A stretch of DNA of 64,000 nt from Acanthamoeba castellanii str. Neff (GCF_000313135.1 NW_004457554.1:916283-980282); one strand, 5' to 3'. Numbered from the stretch's first letter, positions 38,281 to 51,455 are shown. Numbers and translations are program-made. The notes: generated from the sequence alone by a model not told the origin.

Positions 38281-41202
38281 CTAGCTGATGATCTTGTCCA
38301 GGCGCACCATGGAGTAGTAGGTGGAGGCCACCAGCCACACGGTGAAGATGCCAAACAGGAACCGCGTGCGATAGTTCAGGATCGTGAGGTTGCGTCCCTG
38401 GTGATGAAGAAACACCACGCGAGGTGAGGAGGAGAAGCCAGCGCAGCGGGGACCATTGCGTTTGACGTACCGTCGAGGCCGCGTTGATACGATAAACGAA
38501 GTAGATGATCATCTTGTTGAGCATGTCGCCGCCCGCCTCCGCGGCAAACATGAACAGGAAGCGCAGCATCAACCCTTTTTCGAGTGGGACGTCACAGCCT
38601 TAGTGCAAGTGGGCCACTTGTCGATCGAGCTTTGGGAGGCGTGGGCGTACCTTCGAACTCGTCTTCCGAAAGGTCCGTGATGAGAGGGTAGACGTCGCTG
38701 TTGTAGGAATATCTGCACACGGGCGATGCGGCCATCAGTGAAACGACGTTGCTTCCGTTGGAAAGAGGGGAGCAGCAACAACGTACCGGATGATGGGGAA
38801 GAGAATGAAGGTCGTCGCGATGGAGGTGTAGGTTGCTGGCAACGACACGAAGCGATGCGCGGGTGAGCGACGATAGAAGAATAAAGAAGTGAATAGTGCG
38901 CGAGTGAGTGTAGGTCGTAACAACAAGTACCGATTTCGTCGAAGTAGTACTCCACCGTGAGGATGGTGAGATAGTTCTCGTAGGTGACCTCCGAAGGGGC
39001 AATGGCCTCGGCCAGCACGTTGAGCCACTTTTTGTTCGGTTTCTGGAACGCCAAAGTTGAACCCCTCAGGGAGTTAGAGTGCGTGGACCACGCACACCTC
39101 AAGTTGTGGTGTACCTGAAGCCTGCGCTTGAGGGTGTCGAAGCGGAGATCGTAGAACCACTGGGACATTTGCACGGGATAGAGCGTGAACTGCGTGAGGA
39201 AGACGACGACGGACACGGCGATCACCACCCACCACTCTGTGCCACGATGCCACGCCGCACACACAAACCGGTGTTAACACATTCCACAGCTTCGCGAAAG
39301 AGCGCGGGCAGGTGCAGGTGCGGTGGCGGTGGAGAGAGGAAGCGATACGGTTGACGGAAAGGAAGAGGTTTCGGTAGTAGAGGTAGAGCATCATGGGGAC
39401 GGCAAACTGCGAGAAGTACTTCAGTTCCTTGACGCCGGGCAGCTTGTCGTTGATGGAGAACATGATCTGGACCGCCAGGGCTGCGTCGTGAGCTCATGGA
39501 GCGGACGCAACAATAGCACCACGCTCGATCGATCGACAGGGAGGAGGCACCTTGAGGATAATCACTCGCACGAGCTGGTAGAGGATCAACGTAAGAATGC
39601 CGAAGAAGGAGTTCCTGAAGACGTCCAACTGCACAACGAACTCTGCGCGATCCAACATAGAATAGAGAGGGGCCGTGAGCATTCGGGCCTACTAGTATCA
39701 ACAAGCTTGGGCCACAAGGCACGCACCGGTAAAGAACTGCAGCCACGCCCACACGCCATAGAGAAGCGCCCTGTCACAGTCGGTGGATAGTGTCAGTAGA
39801 AGAAGCGGGGTGCGGGCCTGGCCGGCAACAACCACAGCAAAGTACCGTACCGGTAGATGAATCCCCAGACGAGCGTCTTCCACGCGATCTCCACGTTGGC
39901 CGTGGATGACTCCTGCTTGCGGTTCCAATCTATCCACCTGCAGATCGCCGCCATGTGCACGTCAGGATGAGCATACATGGTGGCCGGAGAGATGATGGTG
40001 ACGGAAATAAGCGGCGTACTCGATGAAGCAGAAGATGTTGTAGAACCAGCGGGAGCAGTGCATATCCTTCTCCTGGTAGGTCTTTTGCTGATCCTGGAAG
40101 GTGGGTCCGCGCTTCTTGTCGGCCTCGATCTTGAGCGAGTTGGTGTAGTTCTTCAGGCCCTCCAAATCGATCTTTGGATCGCCATCCGAGCCCTGGTAGA
40201 CCGCTGGAAGCGGGGCTGGCTCCCACTTAGGTGTCTGGGTGGGTTGGTGTGTGGGTGGGTGGGTGGGTATTGAATGGGTGGTGTGTCGTTGAGGAAGTGA
40301 TGAGAGATCCCAGTTGCTGAATACGAAAGTTGTGGACGCACCTGCTTGAAGACGCGGGATCGCCACACGTGGATGGCAAAGCAGATAAGATTGAGGAAGA
40401 GCCCGTAGAGCGCTACCAGCGTGTAGGCCAGCTTCTGGTGATCGATGTCTGCACGGGCACAATGTGAAGAGAGGCGGTTCAACAATCGCTCCAGTCGCAC
40501 CGCAATAGCGCGAGAGTGTGAGCCGGCGGTGTACCGGTGATCTTCATCACGGCGTACCACCCGACCGTGCCCGAAATGAACATCACGTTGAACACCTGAC
40601 ACTGCACTTGGCTGCAGCCTGCAAGCCACACAGAGAGGAAAGCCAAGAGGGTACACCGTTAACATCATTTTATTTATTTTAATTGTTTATTTATTTACCA
40701 GCGAAGGAGCAAGAGCGGGGGGGGGCGCACCAGGGAGAAGAATATCGAACCAGGTCTGCCACATGAGGAAGGAGTAGAAGAAGTAAATGCCGCTGTTGAC
40801 GGCCCACGAGTAGTAGTTGATGTTGGGCAGCAGGATCCAACCGAGGGCCACGAGGAAGGGCAGCACGAGGAACTGGCCATAGATGAAGACCGACCGCCAC
40901 GAGGTCGAGAGCGGCAGACCCTGCTTCTTGATGAAGCCCTTCACCGTCGGGTGGCGCGGTCGTCTAAGCTCCGAGCGCCCATGGGCGAGGCCCTCCGCAT
41001 CCTCGGGGTAGAGGAATCCATCAACGAGCCCGCGACCAGACAAGGGTCCGGCCGCGGCGGGCGGCAAGGCAGTGGGGGGCAGCGGACCCGGTCGCTCTTC
41101 TCGCGGCGATCTGGAACGGGGGTCCAGGAGGGGCTGGTTGAGCCCACTGCTCGTGCCGCTGCTGCTGGCCCTCAGCGGGGGCAAGCCCTTCCCTCCCTTC
41201 AT
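38281..41202 (-). CDS. Unrecognised multi-pass membrane protein
   Basis: The ATG at 41202 (MKGGKGLPPLRASS) begins a soluble Pro/Ser/Arg-rich N-terminus of about 95 residues. Small exons then alternate hydrophobic segments and amphipathic loops: VFIYGQFLVLPFLVALGWILL, YFFYSFLMWQTWFDIL, KLAYTLVALYGLFLNLICFAI, FYNIFCFIEYAAYF, NSFFGILTLILYQLVRVIIL, YFSQFAVPMMLYLYY, WVVIAVSVVVFLTQFTLY, IATTFILFPIIR, LFMFAAEAGG and FGIFTVWLVASTYY. At least nine or ten membrane spans are likely. A long polar loop (about 40100-40200) is Lys/Glu/Asp-rich. It ends DKIIS. I do not recognise the family. The spread of aromatic residues and the size suggest a transporter, scramblase or channel, but that is a guess. Confidence 0.65.
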
Positions 41203-41539
41203 TGGGAAAGAGATAAATGAATAATGAGGGAGGGTAAAAGAGTGATCGAGCGGGCAGACCCAGTCGCTCAATCGGTCTGGGTTGTAGAGAAAGAATAAAA
41301 AAAAAAAAGAGAAGAGGTCGCGGGGGTGGCAAGATGGAGGAGGAAGAAGGAGACGAAGAAGACACCCCCTGCACGTAAAAACAAGTTCGTGCTGGCTCGC
41401 GCCGAGAATACCACGCATACCGATCGGGTGGCCACGGAAAAATAAAAAGCAAAAAAGAAAATAGCCGCAAATCACAAGACAACGGGAGTAAATTGGTAAA
41501 AAATAAATAACATGTACTGTAAATGTGCAGTAATCTCTT
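41203..41539. other. Spacer, likely promoter of the multi-pass membrane gene
   Basis: The upstream flank of the membrane-protein gene (-) and the 3' flank of the PAK gene (-). It includes A-runs (about 41294-41305) and an AT-rich piece at 41495-41520. No gene or structured element is visible. Confidence 0.5.
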
Positions 41540-44500
41540 CTAGAAGAGTACGCACAGACCTCCGTCGCGATGCTTCTTGGCCTCGACGATGGCAGGCACC
41601 AGCTCCTCCGGCGAGCAAGCCTGCTTGAGCCAGGGGTGCTGCACACAATCGGAACGAAAGACGAAACGCGTCAGTAATGGGTGCACGGGAGCAGCGCTCT
41701 GGGCAGTGGCCACACGTACGTCCAGGAGTTCCTCCGAGGTCGCGCGGGCGTAGACGTCACGCTCCACGCATCGGTTGAGGAAGTGGTGGAATTCGGAGGA
41801 CCACGTTGCGGCGTTCTTCACCGGCGGCACTCCCTTCGTGGTTATGTACAGCAGCGCCTGCACACACAGCACACATCACACAGTGGGCAATCACCACCAC
41901 CATCATCCGGTCAGTCACACCTCTCGCCTTGAATGGTGGGCGAATCGACAACTGCGGGCGGGGCAAAGAAATGGACCTTGGTCGGAGGGAGGTTGAGGTA
42001 AGGCGGCGAGCCCTGGACCATCTCCATGATGAGGATGCCCAGCGACCAGATGTCCACCTTGGGGCCGTAGTCGATTCCCTTGATCACCTCCGGAGCCTTG
42101 GAAAAATAATAAAACAGCAACGGGAGAAGCCCAACACGTGTAAGCCGCTGAGAGCCAAGAGCGCGACTACGGAGATAAAAGGCAAAGGAAGGCAAGATGC
42201 ACCATCCAATAGGCCGTGCCCAAAATTGTGTTCCTTTGCTGTTTCTCTTCGGTCAGCTGCGCCGCAAACCCGAAATCGGCTGTGGGTCGTCACGGTGTGG
42301 TCAGCAATGCATATTAGTAGTGCTCCCAGGGACAACAGGTGCAAGAGGCTATCGTACTGATTTTGACCTGGCCCTTGGCCGACAACAAAATGTTGTTGCT
42401 CTTGATGTCTCTGTGCAGACGCCCCATCGAGTGGACGTAGTGCAGCGCTTTCACGCACTGGTCATGAGGAATGTTGGACGTCAGCGGGAGTTCTCCGTGG
42501 CGATATTGGGTGTCCGACAGACGAGAGCGAGTGAGTGTATGGATGGGGCACCTCGCGAGCAATAAAGGCCACCTGCCGTTCGGTGAGCCTGAACTGGTCG
42601 TAGATCTCCACGATCTCTAGCAAGGACCCTCCGCCGCAGTACTCCATTACCACCTGGAGGTGTGCCCAACGTCAGTCTGCCGCGAATAGGAACCACACCG
42701 CAGCGAAGTGGGACGGAAGCCGTACCCAAACGACGTCATCGATGCGGTAGCTATCGATGAAGCGGACGATGCTGGGATTCTGGCAGGTCTTCATGATGCC
42801 AATCTCCATGGCCAAATACTCCTCCTTGTTCTTTCGGTTGATCTGCATCTTCTTGATGGCCACCTGTCGTTTTCGCGCGCGGAGATCGGAGCTATATCAA
42901 TGAACAGAACTCGAAGCAGATTAGGCAGAGGAGCGCACCTTTTCGCCAGTTCTCGTATTGGTGGACAGGAACACCTCGCCAAAGCCACTGTTGACAGCAA
43001 GCAGGCAGGCAACCGAGCGAGTAAGACCCCAGAGTCGGTCAACTAAGACGAAGCACGTACCCTTTGCCGATCTTGGTCTTCATTACCGGGTACAGTGGCC
43101 GGGGATCTTCCGTGTTGACCAGGTCCGCTGTTGTTTGCGGGCACCTTGGTGAGCACACGCGAGGCTGCATGGGCATTGAGCGAAAGCAGGGTATAGGACG
43201 TACTGAGTGTGGTGTATTCGGGCAACTGCAGAGCGTTCACCTGAGCCTGCAGCGTCTGCACTTCCGTGGCACGGCTGATGGGCGTGGAGAGTGGTTGAAT
43301 GCCTGCCACAGTCTGCTGCCGAGGGTGCACGGCGCCCGGCAGAGGCGCTGCGTTACGCGGGCAGGCAACGTAAGCCATGACTCCATCAACTCACACTGGA
43401 GAGGGGAGATGTCGAAGCGTACCGGTGGGGGCGCTTCCGAGTTGCGGTGCCAGCGTATCGCCGTTCTCAGGGAAAGCGTGCGTCTGCCTGTCCTGCCCGG
43501 CGGCAACGGCCGTGCGCTGGCGACTCCACCGCCTCCGACTTGCGTGTTGCGCGCCACCGACCCGCCGATCGTCGTTCCATGCGAGGGACGCCCAGCGATG
43601 CCTTTGTGGTTGGGGGAGGAAGGTGCGAATACTCCGCTCAGCTGACGTTCAACGGTTGCATCGATGAAATGACAGCACCGACCAAGTAGTGCGGGGTGTA
43701 CCCTGCGGAGTCGAGGGTGGAGGGACGATCACGCTCCCGCCCCTGCGTCCGCTGCCATCTTCCTGGCAAGCACTTTGCCGAACGGCTGCGCCAAACGCCT
43801 GCTCCGGAAAATAAAAAGCGGAGGTCAACAACAAATCACCTCGACGGTCGTCACACGATTGGGGTGTGGGTTGGCTGCAGGGCCTTGGGACATTTTTGCA
43901 CCTGTCGAGCACTGATCAAGGATGCACTCGACCCGAGAAGCGTTCTCCTCGGAGGCGGGCTCTGCGGCTGAGAGGGGGAGAGAGAGAGTTCAGCGGTGAG
44001 ACGAACCGGCTTAAGAACAAGCCCGGCGAAGGCGGACGCACTCCTGAGTCTGCCGGTGGGGAGAGGGGAGTCGCGTCAAACGACCCAGATCGCATCTTCG
44101 AAGCGACGGTGTATCCACCATCGTCCTTGCTGCGCCTGCAGACATGCAACAGACCCACAAATGCGTGAGTGTCGTCGGAAAGAAGAGAAAACGAGATGGT
44201 GGCCTCGTCGGTACCCTGAAGGGATTCCGGCCTTGAGCAGCTGGCTGGACGTGTAGTTGGTCGAGAACCGAGGCAGGACCTTGTCGCTCGATTCGATCAG
44301 CTTGCTCTGGAATTCCAAAATGCTGAGGACCTCGTCGGGATTGCTGTCGATGTCCTGCGGCGTGAGGCCCGAGGAGCGAAGGATGGCGCCCCACGCGGGC
44401 GGCAGACCCTAATCAAGACGAAGAAGAGTTACAAATATGTCAGACATCCACCCGGTACGCTGTGCTACGACAGAGGAAAGAGATAGACGCACCACAAAGC

Positions 44501-45412
44501 CTGCGTCCGGTTCGTATGTGATGTGCGCCTTGTGCTTGACGTTGAACGGCGTGCCCACGACCGACAGGCTGCTGATGGCTTTGTTGAGCACCTCCATCCA
44601 TTCGTCCACCTCGTTTGTGTCCTGGAGGAGTAGACGACACTCACTCGGCCGTCAGCCGTCAGCCATCACCACCGCTGTTCGTCTGCGCGCTCTCCTCCTG
44701 TACTCCAAGCGTACCTTAGCTCCGAGATAGAATGTCTTGTTGTCGGCTGCGGGCATTTAAGAAGAGAACACAAGGTTAGACGAATCGGCGGCTGGCGAGG
44801 AGAACTGCTGCGTGGCAGTGGGAGGCAAAGGAGGGAGAACCGGAGGAGAAGAGTTCGAAGCAGTGGTCGCGCTTGACGGACGTTCCCACGTTGACGTTGG
44901 GCGGAATGGGGAAGGTCACCTTGGCGTCCTTGAGCTTTATGCAGCCCGCCGGCTGGGTGTCCTGCGCAGCAGCCAAGCACAAACAGCCCCGAGCGTGTCA
45001 GCCGCCACCAGGTGGACTCGATAGAACGAGGGCGTGCGCGATGGTGATCATGGCCGTACCTTCTCATTCTTGAAATAGAGGAGGTAGTCCTTCTTCAAGA
45101 CGAAGTAGCGGGGCTTCCAGTTCTTCACAATGTGCCCTGTGCCATTTGTTATTCATGTGTTGTAGTCAATTATGAACAGCGAAAAGCAATAAATAAGCAG
45201 AAAACTTATAATAAATAAGTTATAACATATATTCAATGCAATGCAATATATTCAATAAGATTCCAAACAATAAAAAAGAACGGAGAAAGAGATTGAGGGG
45301 GGGGATGAAGACAAAGAGAAGAGGAACCTTGCTTGACGAGGAAGCCCTCCTTAACTTGCGTGCGCGCGTTGGTTGCCGAAGATTGAAGGGTGGAAGCCCG
45401 AGCGGAAGCCAT
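41540..45412 (-). CDS. PAK-family kinase with PH and CRIB domains
   Basis: This is a p21-activated kinase of the Cla4/PH-PAK layout, activated by Rac/Cdc42 at membranes. From the ATG at 45412 (MASARASTLQSS) the protein reads QVKEGFLVKQ, spliced to a PH domain (NWKPRYFVLKKDYLLYFKNE, GCIKLKDAKVTFPI, DNKTFYLGAK, VDEWMEVLNKAI). The CRIB box follows (VGTPFNVKHKAHITYEPDAG, then GLPPAWGAILRSSG). A Ser/Pro-rich linker precedes the kinase domain: KIGKG, VAIKKMQINRK, VVMEYCGGGSLLEIV, HRDIKSNNILL, ADFGFAAQL, GTAYWMAPEVI, DIWSLGILIMEM and HPWLKQACSPEEL. It ends CVLF, an unusual last motif resembling a CaaX-like box. An acceptor-like CACAG lies just upstream of the chosen exon and its frame stays open, so a further 5' exon is possible. 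All kinase catalytic residues are present. Confidence 0.88.
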
Positions 45413-45737
45413 CTTCTGCACCACTTGTAGCAGTTCATCCTTGGGCTGTGGGAAGAAGAAAAGGAGGGTGAGAAGACATTTCGTAAGTTGTACCCTCCGA
45501 GAGCCAGAGAGACGGAACCAATTCCATGTCGGGTACGGAGAACGCAGAGGCCCTTGACCCTGCTCTCTTCTTTGGCGGGAGCACACCCTGCGCAACGGCG
45601 TCTTGATAGTTGATGTGTGTGTATCAGTGCCTGGCCACCAATACCACACAGGACCTTTAATTATGATTAATTTGAATTTCTTGCATTTTCTTAGAGGAAG
45701 GAAAATGATCAAAAATAAATAAAATCGGAGAAAGAAG
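45413..45737. promoter_or_regulatory. Divergent region between PAK gene and COQ3 gene
   Basis: 325 bases lie between the two start codons on opposite strands. It may contain a 5' exon of the PAK gene around 45490-45540 and is AT-rich at 45655-45730, the likely COQ3 promoter. Confidence 0.4.
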
Positions 45738-47000
45738 ATGAAGAGGACGCTCCTGCTCGCAGGTCGGTGCGGCTCGACTGCCACGGCACTTCCTTCTTGC
45801 ACGCGAGTCTGCCGTACGACCGCGGCAGCATGGCGAGTCCCTACGCGGGCGGTAGGGCCGCTTTTCCACTCTGTGCGTAGTATAGCCACCGTTCACGGCA
45901 GCCCGCAGCAGCAGCAGGGGGCGGCCACGGGCGGCTCGACGGTGGACGAGGAGGAAGTGCAGCGGCTGTCGGAGAGCGCGCGGCTGCGGTGGTGGGACCC
46001 CGAGGGAGAGATGAAGCCCCTCCACCGCATGAACCCCAAGCGGGTGGCCTACCTCCGCACATGCCTCACCAAGCGCCTCGGTCTCCCTCCGCTCGCACCG
46101 CAGCCCTTCACCGGCCTTCGCTTCCTCGACGTCGGCTGTGGCCCTGGCCTCCTGACCGAGGTATTACCCCCCCCCCCCAATGCCACTCATCGATGCAAGG
46201 CCCGACCTTATACGCGGTGTTACAGTCGCTGGCGCGGTTGGGTGGGGAGGTGCTGGGTGTGGATGCGTCGGCAGCCAACATACAGACGGCGATCAAGCAC
46301 TCGTCGGGGGATTCCTCGCTGTCGACTCTGGCTTATCGTCATGGCACGGCTGGTACCGTTCCGACCCACACGTCACGACCAACACATTCTCCGAGCGAAA
46401 CACTCACTCACGCGTGTTATGAGCACAGAGGGTCTGGCAGCAGAAGGACAGCAGTTTGACGTGGTGAGCAGCCTCGAGGTGATCGAACATGTCAACAACC
46501 CCGAGCTCTTCATCAACTCCCTCAGCGGTCTGGTCAAGGTGCCGTCCCACCTGGCCCTTCATTCATTGGAGCTGTATTGGGGTGGGAGTCGGCGTTAGCT
46601 CACGGGAACCCTTTCTCCCCTGTGCACAGCCGGGCGGTAGCCTGTTTCTGTCTACCATCAACCGAACGATGAAATCCTACGCGCTCGCCATTGTAGGCGC
46701 TGAGTATATCCTGGGCTGGGTGCCACCGGGCACGCATCAGTGGAACAAATTCGTGCAGCCCACGGAGCTGGGCGTTCTTCTGCAACGGTGCGTGGTGGCG
46801 TGATCTGTTGTCCCGCTCTCCGCCTCACGGCTTCTGATCGCTATCTAACCGCACGCACGCAACCACATGACACCAGAGCGGGCATGAACTTGGAGGAGCT
46901 GACGGGGCTCGCCTACCAGCCGTGGAACGGGTCGTGGTCATTCACCACCGACACCTCGGTCAACTATCTGCTGTGGGCCACCAAGCCCCTCGCCCAATAG
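45738..47000 (+). CDS. COQ3: Mitochondrial ubiquinone-biosynthesis O-methyltransferase COQ3
   Basis: COQ3/UbiG performs the two SAM-dependent O-methylations of ubiquinone synthesis at the mitochondrial inner membrane. The ATG at 45738 starts an Arg/Ala/Thr-rich presequence ([20 protein letters not shown]). The enzyme core shows the UbiG features: [35 protein letters not shown] (SAM motif I), [40 protein letters not shown] and the COQ3-typical [19 protein letters not shown]. It ends WATKPLAQ. Five or so short introns split the SAM domain; the exon after LLTEV is read from 46215 or so. Length and motifs fit a full-length enzyme. Confidence is high. Confidence 0.93.
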
Positions 47001-47163
47001 ACCCTATTGACTCGGACCGACTATGGTCTATAAACGCGTGCTCAATGCGGAAACAAGGTAACTTCTCCTAACTTGAGTTCAACCACCTTTCGGGAGGGAG
47101 TGGCGGTACTGCGGGTGAAGGGCTTTCTCTGTGGACTTGGAAGAACTTGTTCAGTCTCTCGTC

Positions 47164-48744
47164 ATGGCCTCTTTCTCGTTCCTGTTCGCGGTTGCCGCTA
47201 CTCTCCTCCTCTTGCTCGTGGTCGGGGGCAGCACTGCCTCCGCAGAGGTCGCAGTGCCAGTGGCCGCAGATGTCCCGCTCTATGCACTTTGGTCTGGCCT
47301 GACCAGCACCTTCTTCAACATCTCCACCATTGACTCGAGCACCGGTACGCAGCCCCCATATATCTCTTTCTTCATCTCTCACTCCATTCCATAGTCAGCT
47401 CTAAGCTCTACTCTACTCTCTATTCTCTGCTCTCCTTCTTCGCAGGAGCCCAGGGGCCGCAACTCTACACGAGTGCGGAGTGGGTTATGCTTTTCCCCAT
47501 CACCCCGGCAGTGGACCATCAAGGCAAGCGACTCTTTGCTCCTTTGCTCAGCATGGCCGTACGCCGCCTCGCACTAGCAGTGGCTGTATGCGTACAGAAG
47601 TGTCCGTGGGCTCACACTCGTTTGTGGAACGAGTGTGTAGAAACAGGAGATGGCGCTGGGCGTGTTCGACGTGTCCAAGGTGTCTACTGGGCAGGTGACG
47701 CTGGAGACGACCATCAAGATCGGCGAAACCTACGTCATGGGCCTGCACTACGATCCTGCTGGTGATCAGGTGTGGGTCATTGGCACCGACATGCGTTCGT
47801 TTTCCCGCTCATGGCCCATTCCATCGGGGCGGATAGTGGGGTATTGATGTTCCTTTCCGCGATAGACAAGCGTGCCTCTGGCGTGTGGGTAGAGCTTGTC
47901 GATCTCTCCGCGGGCACTTCCAAGCGCGTGGCTACCGTCCCTTATGGCGCGGTGCCTGCCGCCTCCGGTACCCGAATTCTCCTCTGATCGTGCACGTGCG
48001 CTCTTCCCTTGACAGTTGCTTGTCCAGGCATTGGCGGTGCGCCCACTGCATTCGATCAGAAGAACAGGCTGCTTGTTTTCCCTGCGAGGACGGAAGGAAC
48101 TTCTCGTACGCCCCCATCTTTCTTCTCTCTCACACACACGCTCGGCGAAACTAATCTCCATCTTCTCTCCGCTGCAGCGCACTTCTATTGGACTCGTTTG
48201 GATGTGCAGAAGTTGGAGTGGAGCAACGTGACGCTGGACACTCTCTACCCTGCCGCCATGGTCACTTCCACACGCCCCGCGCCCCGTCACACTACTCACC
48301 TTTCTTATTTTAAAATAACTAACAATCCGATAGGCGTGGGATAGCGAGAGCGGATTGTCGTACGGGCTGTTCAGCCCCGCCTCCGGCAACGGGGGTCCGT
48401 TGGCCTTCGGTACCATCGATTCACTCACCGGCAAGGTGCACGACATCAATCAATGGGACTCCACCAAGTTTGTCTTCATAGTCGGCTCCCTGGCCGCCTA
48501 CAGCCCGACCAAGTCTCAGTTTTACTCGGGTACGCACCACTCCTCTCGCTCATGCCCCGAATGCGCCCGACCGATGATGTGCTCACCTGTGTACACCTAC
48601 TACTACCACCTACGGCTAGTGTCTGGAACGGGTGAGAGTCCTCCCGTTGCGCTGTTGTCCGCCTCCACTGTGTCTGGCCAACTCGAGCATGCGACCTACT
48701 TCTCCGGCAGAGAAGTCCAGCCGAGCGGTCTCTTCTGCCTGTAG
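47164..48744 (+). CDS. Secreted protein of unknown function, possibly beta-propeller-like
   Basis: The ATG at 47164 begins a strong signal peptide (MASFSFLFAVAATLLLLLVV, cut probably after STASA). Exons 47164-47344, 47446-47557, 47647-47794, 47866-47967 and further ones join in phase. The mature part has repeated beta-strand-like pieces with the pattern hydrophobic-Asp-x-Thr-Gly: FDVSKVSTGQVTLETTI, YDPAGDQVWVIGTD, ELVDLSAGTSKRVATV, FDQKNRLLVFPAR, GTIDSLTGKVHDI and LLSASTVSGQLEHATYF. This suggests a secreted propeller with about six blades. No membrane span, enzymatic motif or family match is recognised. It might be joined to the downstream membrane-protein gene, but there is no supporting splice, and a TAG closes it at 48744. 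Confidence 0.6.
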
Positions 48745-49135
48745 TCAGCACTCGAACTGGCAAGCGCTTGCCTTCAGCACAGTCGGCGAAATGAGGAAAA
48801 TAGAGAGAAGAAAAAGCATGTGTTTGGTTACCCTTGGCTGACGTGTGGGGGCGTGTGCGCGCAAACCTTGTTACAACAAGGTACTGCACGAAGCAGATGT
48901 CGGCTCCTGGCTCCCCTACGCTGGGTGAGCACTCGCATGGCCGTCGTGGCAGGCCGGCCGCGCCTATGCAGCTCTTCCCGACCTCGTACGTCGATCTTGA
49001 CCTCGATGATGCTGCACCGCCAGGCGAATCGTTGGCGAGCCCCCATCTGCCCGCGTCACCCCTCATGCCCCTCTCGTCGTCGGTCCCACCGCAACGACCG
49101 CTGCACCACCGCCTGATGCGCACCCTCCCCAAACC
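48745..49135 (+). other. Spacer with weak open frame, possible extra 5' exon of next gene
   Basis: From the ATG near 48898 the frame reads MSAPGSPTLG, then a Pro/Leu/His-rich stretch resembling the N-terminus of the following protein but in a different frame. Either the next gene has another 5' exon here or the reading is chance. The promoter of the following gene is expected here too. Confidence 0.35.
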
Positions 49136-51384
49136 ATGGGAAGCTTCCCATCTGCGGCACCCCAAGCCCAGCAGCCACAGCACCACCTTCTACCACCCCA
49201 TCATCAGCACCCCATGATGTACCATGGTGGCCTCTCGCCCATCGTCGATGCATCATCGACCCCTCCCACGTCTTCCTACTCGCCTGCTGCTGGCATCTCA
49301 TCTCCAGGCTCATCCGATTTATTCTCAGCCATGTCGCCCTACTCGTCCGATGCGAGCGGCCAATTCCTGCAACCGGCTACTCATCACCTTCAACACCCGC
49401 ACATGCCGCCACAATCCTCATACCTCGCTCCTCCCCCGTCGACGGGCGCTGGTAACCTGCTCTCGCCGCCTCACTCGCACGGCTCCCCATACCCTGCTGG
49501 ACTCCAGCAGCACCAGCAGCAACCCGAACCCCACTTCTCGTCGGTGGAGCAGCCCCAGGCAGGAGCAGCACCTCTGTTGTCCCCTCCCCACTCGCACGGC
49601 GCGTTCCCTCCGCAGGCCCACCAGCCAGCGCTGCACCACCACCACCACCACCAACCGCAACTGCAATACACACAGCCTCAGCAGCCCGCACCTCAACAGC
49701 TGCCAGCGCCACACTACATGCAGCCCCAACAGCAGCCAGCGCCGCACTACATGCAGCCCCAGGCGGCGCCGCAGTTCTACGGCGTGCCTGCGGCGGGTGG
49801 AGGCACGTTCGGGCCTGCAAGCGGCGGGCTGCCGGTGCCGGATGCCTTCGCCGATTCGCCTGCACCCTCTGCGTCCTCGCTGGGTGCGGACTCCTACGAG
49901 CCCATATTCGAAGACACACCACCAACACAGCAGCAGAATCCTCAACAGCGCGGCAACGGCGCGGGAGAGGACGACGACGACTACATGGGGCTCTACAACA
50001 AGCCGAAGAAGCCCATCCTCCCGCCGATGGAGCAGGCCGGGGGCAACGACGTGTCCTCGCTCTTCGCCACCTCGGCCTCCTCGTTGCGCCAGAGACGCGG
50101 CGGTAGCGCGCATGAGGAGGACTCGGCGGTGACATCGTCGTCCTCGAGAAGCCAGCCCGCACCGAAGCCCACCGCGACCCCTCCCGCCAGGGCGAGGAGG
50201 CAGCCAGCCGCCGCCAAGCCCGGAAACTGGCACTGGCCGTGGGCGTCGCGATTGGCGGGTCTCCTGCTGCTGACCTACTTCGCCTCTCTCAGCTATCGCC
50301 ACTGGGAGAAGGTACATTTCACGCTCACCTTGCACCTTCCCCTCAGCCATCTCTTCGACTGAATCTTCTCCCACTTTGCGACGCCAGGATGGATTCGAGG
50401 GGCTGGCGGACATGCTGTTCAACCTGCAGATCTTTATCCTGCTGGCGGCCGTGGGGATGCTGCTTCTGTCCCCGACGCTCATTGGTGCGTAGACCCACTA
50501 CCTCGCCACCTCCTTGCTTGGCGGTTCGAGATTCGATGGTCCAGACGGACTGACGATGGCACCGCAGGCACGTCACTAGTGGTGTTGAGCTACTATCACT
50601 TCTCGTGGTGGGCCGATCTTGCCCACTGGCTCATCACCGGGGCCTTTTTCTTCGGCACCGCCGTGCCCGTCGGTAAGAGTTATTCCCGCACGCACGCACG
50701 CACGCGCACGCACGAACAAACACCAATCGAGCTTCACACTCATGCCGCCCTCTTCTGCAGCGCACATGTCGTGGGACAACTACTTTGCGATCGCGGATTT
50801 GAGCTACCACGTACCACCCACGTCCTCTCGTTATGGTTGCGGCAACTATGCTTTGGAGCAAGAGGGAAGCTTACCATGCCTCCCTGCCCCCCCCCCCAAT
50901 GCACCAGGCGCTGTTCTTGCCGCTCTGCTTCCTGGCGCTGTACAAGAATGGAGGGGTGAGGTGGCGCGCGGGCTTCCTGTCGATCTTCCTCCACTCGCTG
51001 CTCTTCCTCCTCTCGACGACGCACCAGCTCCCGGGAGTGCCCTCCCTCCACGCCTACACGCCCTTCGCCCACAGGAGCGCGAACCTCTACGAGCAGGCCT
51101 ACAAGAGCGAGAACAGTCCGCCCTACCGGGCCTTCATGGAGCAGGCGCCGCAGCAACTGCAGAACGCCGCTGACAGCCTGGTGCCTCTCCTCGAGCAGCA
51201 GGGCATCCACGTCAGTCTCGAGCGTGCCGCACCTGAAGAGGGCGGCGCACTGGTCGTCCCGTTCTACGTCTACTCCATCCTCTGGATCGTCCTGTGCAAC
51301 TTCGTCTCCTTCGTGCTCCTCAAGCTCCTCTCCTTCATCCTCCTCCAGCGCGGCGCTCAGGGCAAGAAGAAGAAGGCCGAGTGA
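49136..51384 (+). CDS. Multi-pass membrane protein with long Pro/Gln/His-rich N-terminus
   Basis: From the ATG at 49136 (MGSFPSAAPQAQQPQ) about 360 residues are Pro/Gln/His/Ser-rich with short repeats (LLSPPHSHG twice, PHYMQPQQ) and an acidic motif (EDDDDYMGLYNKPKKP). A basic stretch then leads to membrane spans: LAGLLLLTYFASLSY, LQIFILLAAVGMLLL, WLITGAFFFGTAVP, LFLPLCFLALY, GFLSIFLHSLLFLLS and VYSILWIVLCNFVSFVLLKLL. It ends GKKKKAE, a dilysine-like basic tail. Exons 49136-50311, 50388-50484, 50569-50672, 50761-50810 and 50908-51384 join in phase. I do not recognise the family. The Lys-rich C-terminus may suggest ER retention. The upstream open frame could extend the N-terminus. Confidence 0.7.
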
Positions 51385-51455
51385 TGATCAGCTCACGGAA
51401 CACGTGTGAAGAGAGACTCGTTTGTTGTAGTGTGCGAAGCCTTCTTGCTCTACTC

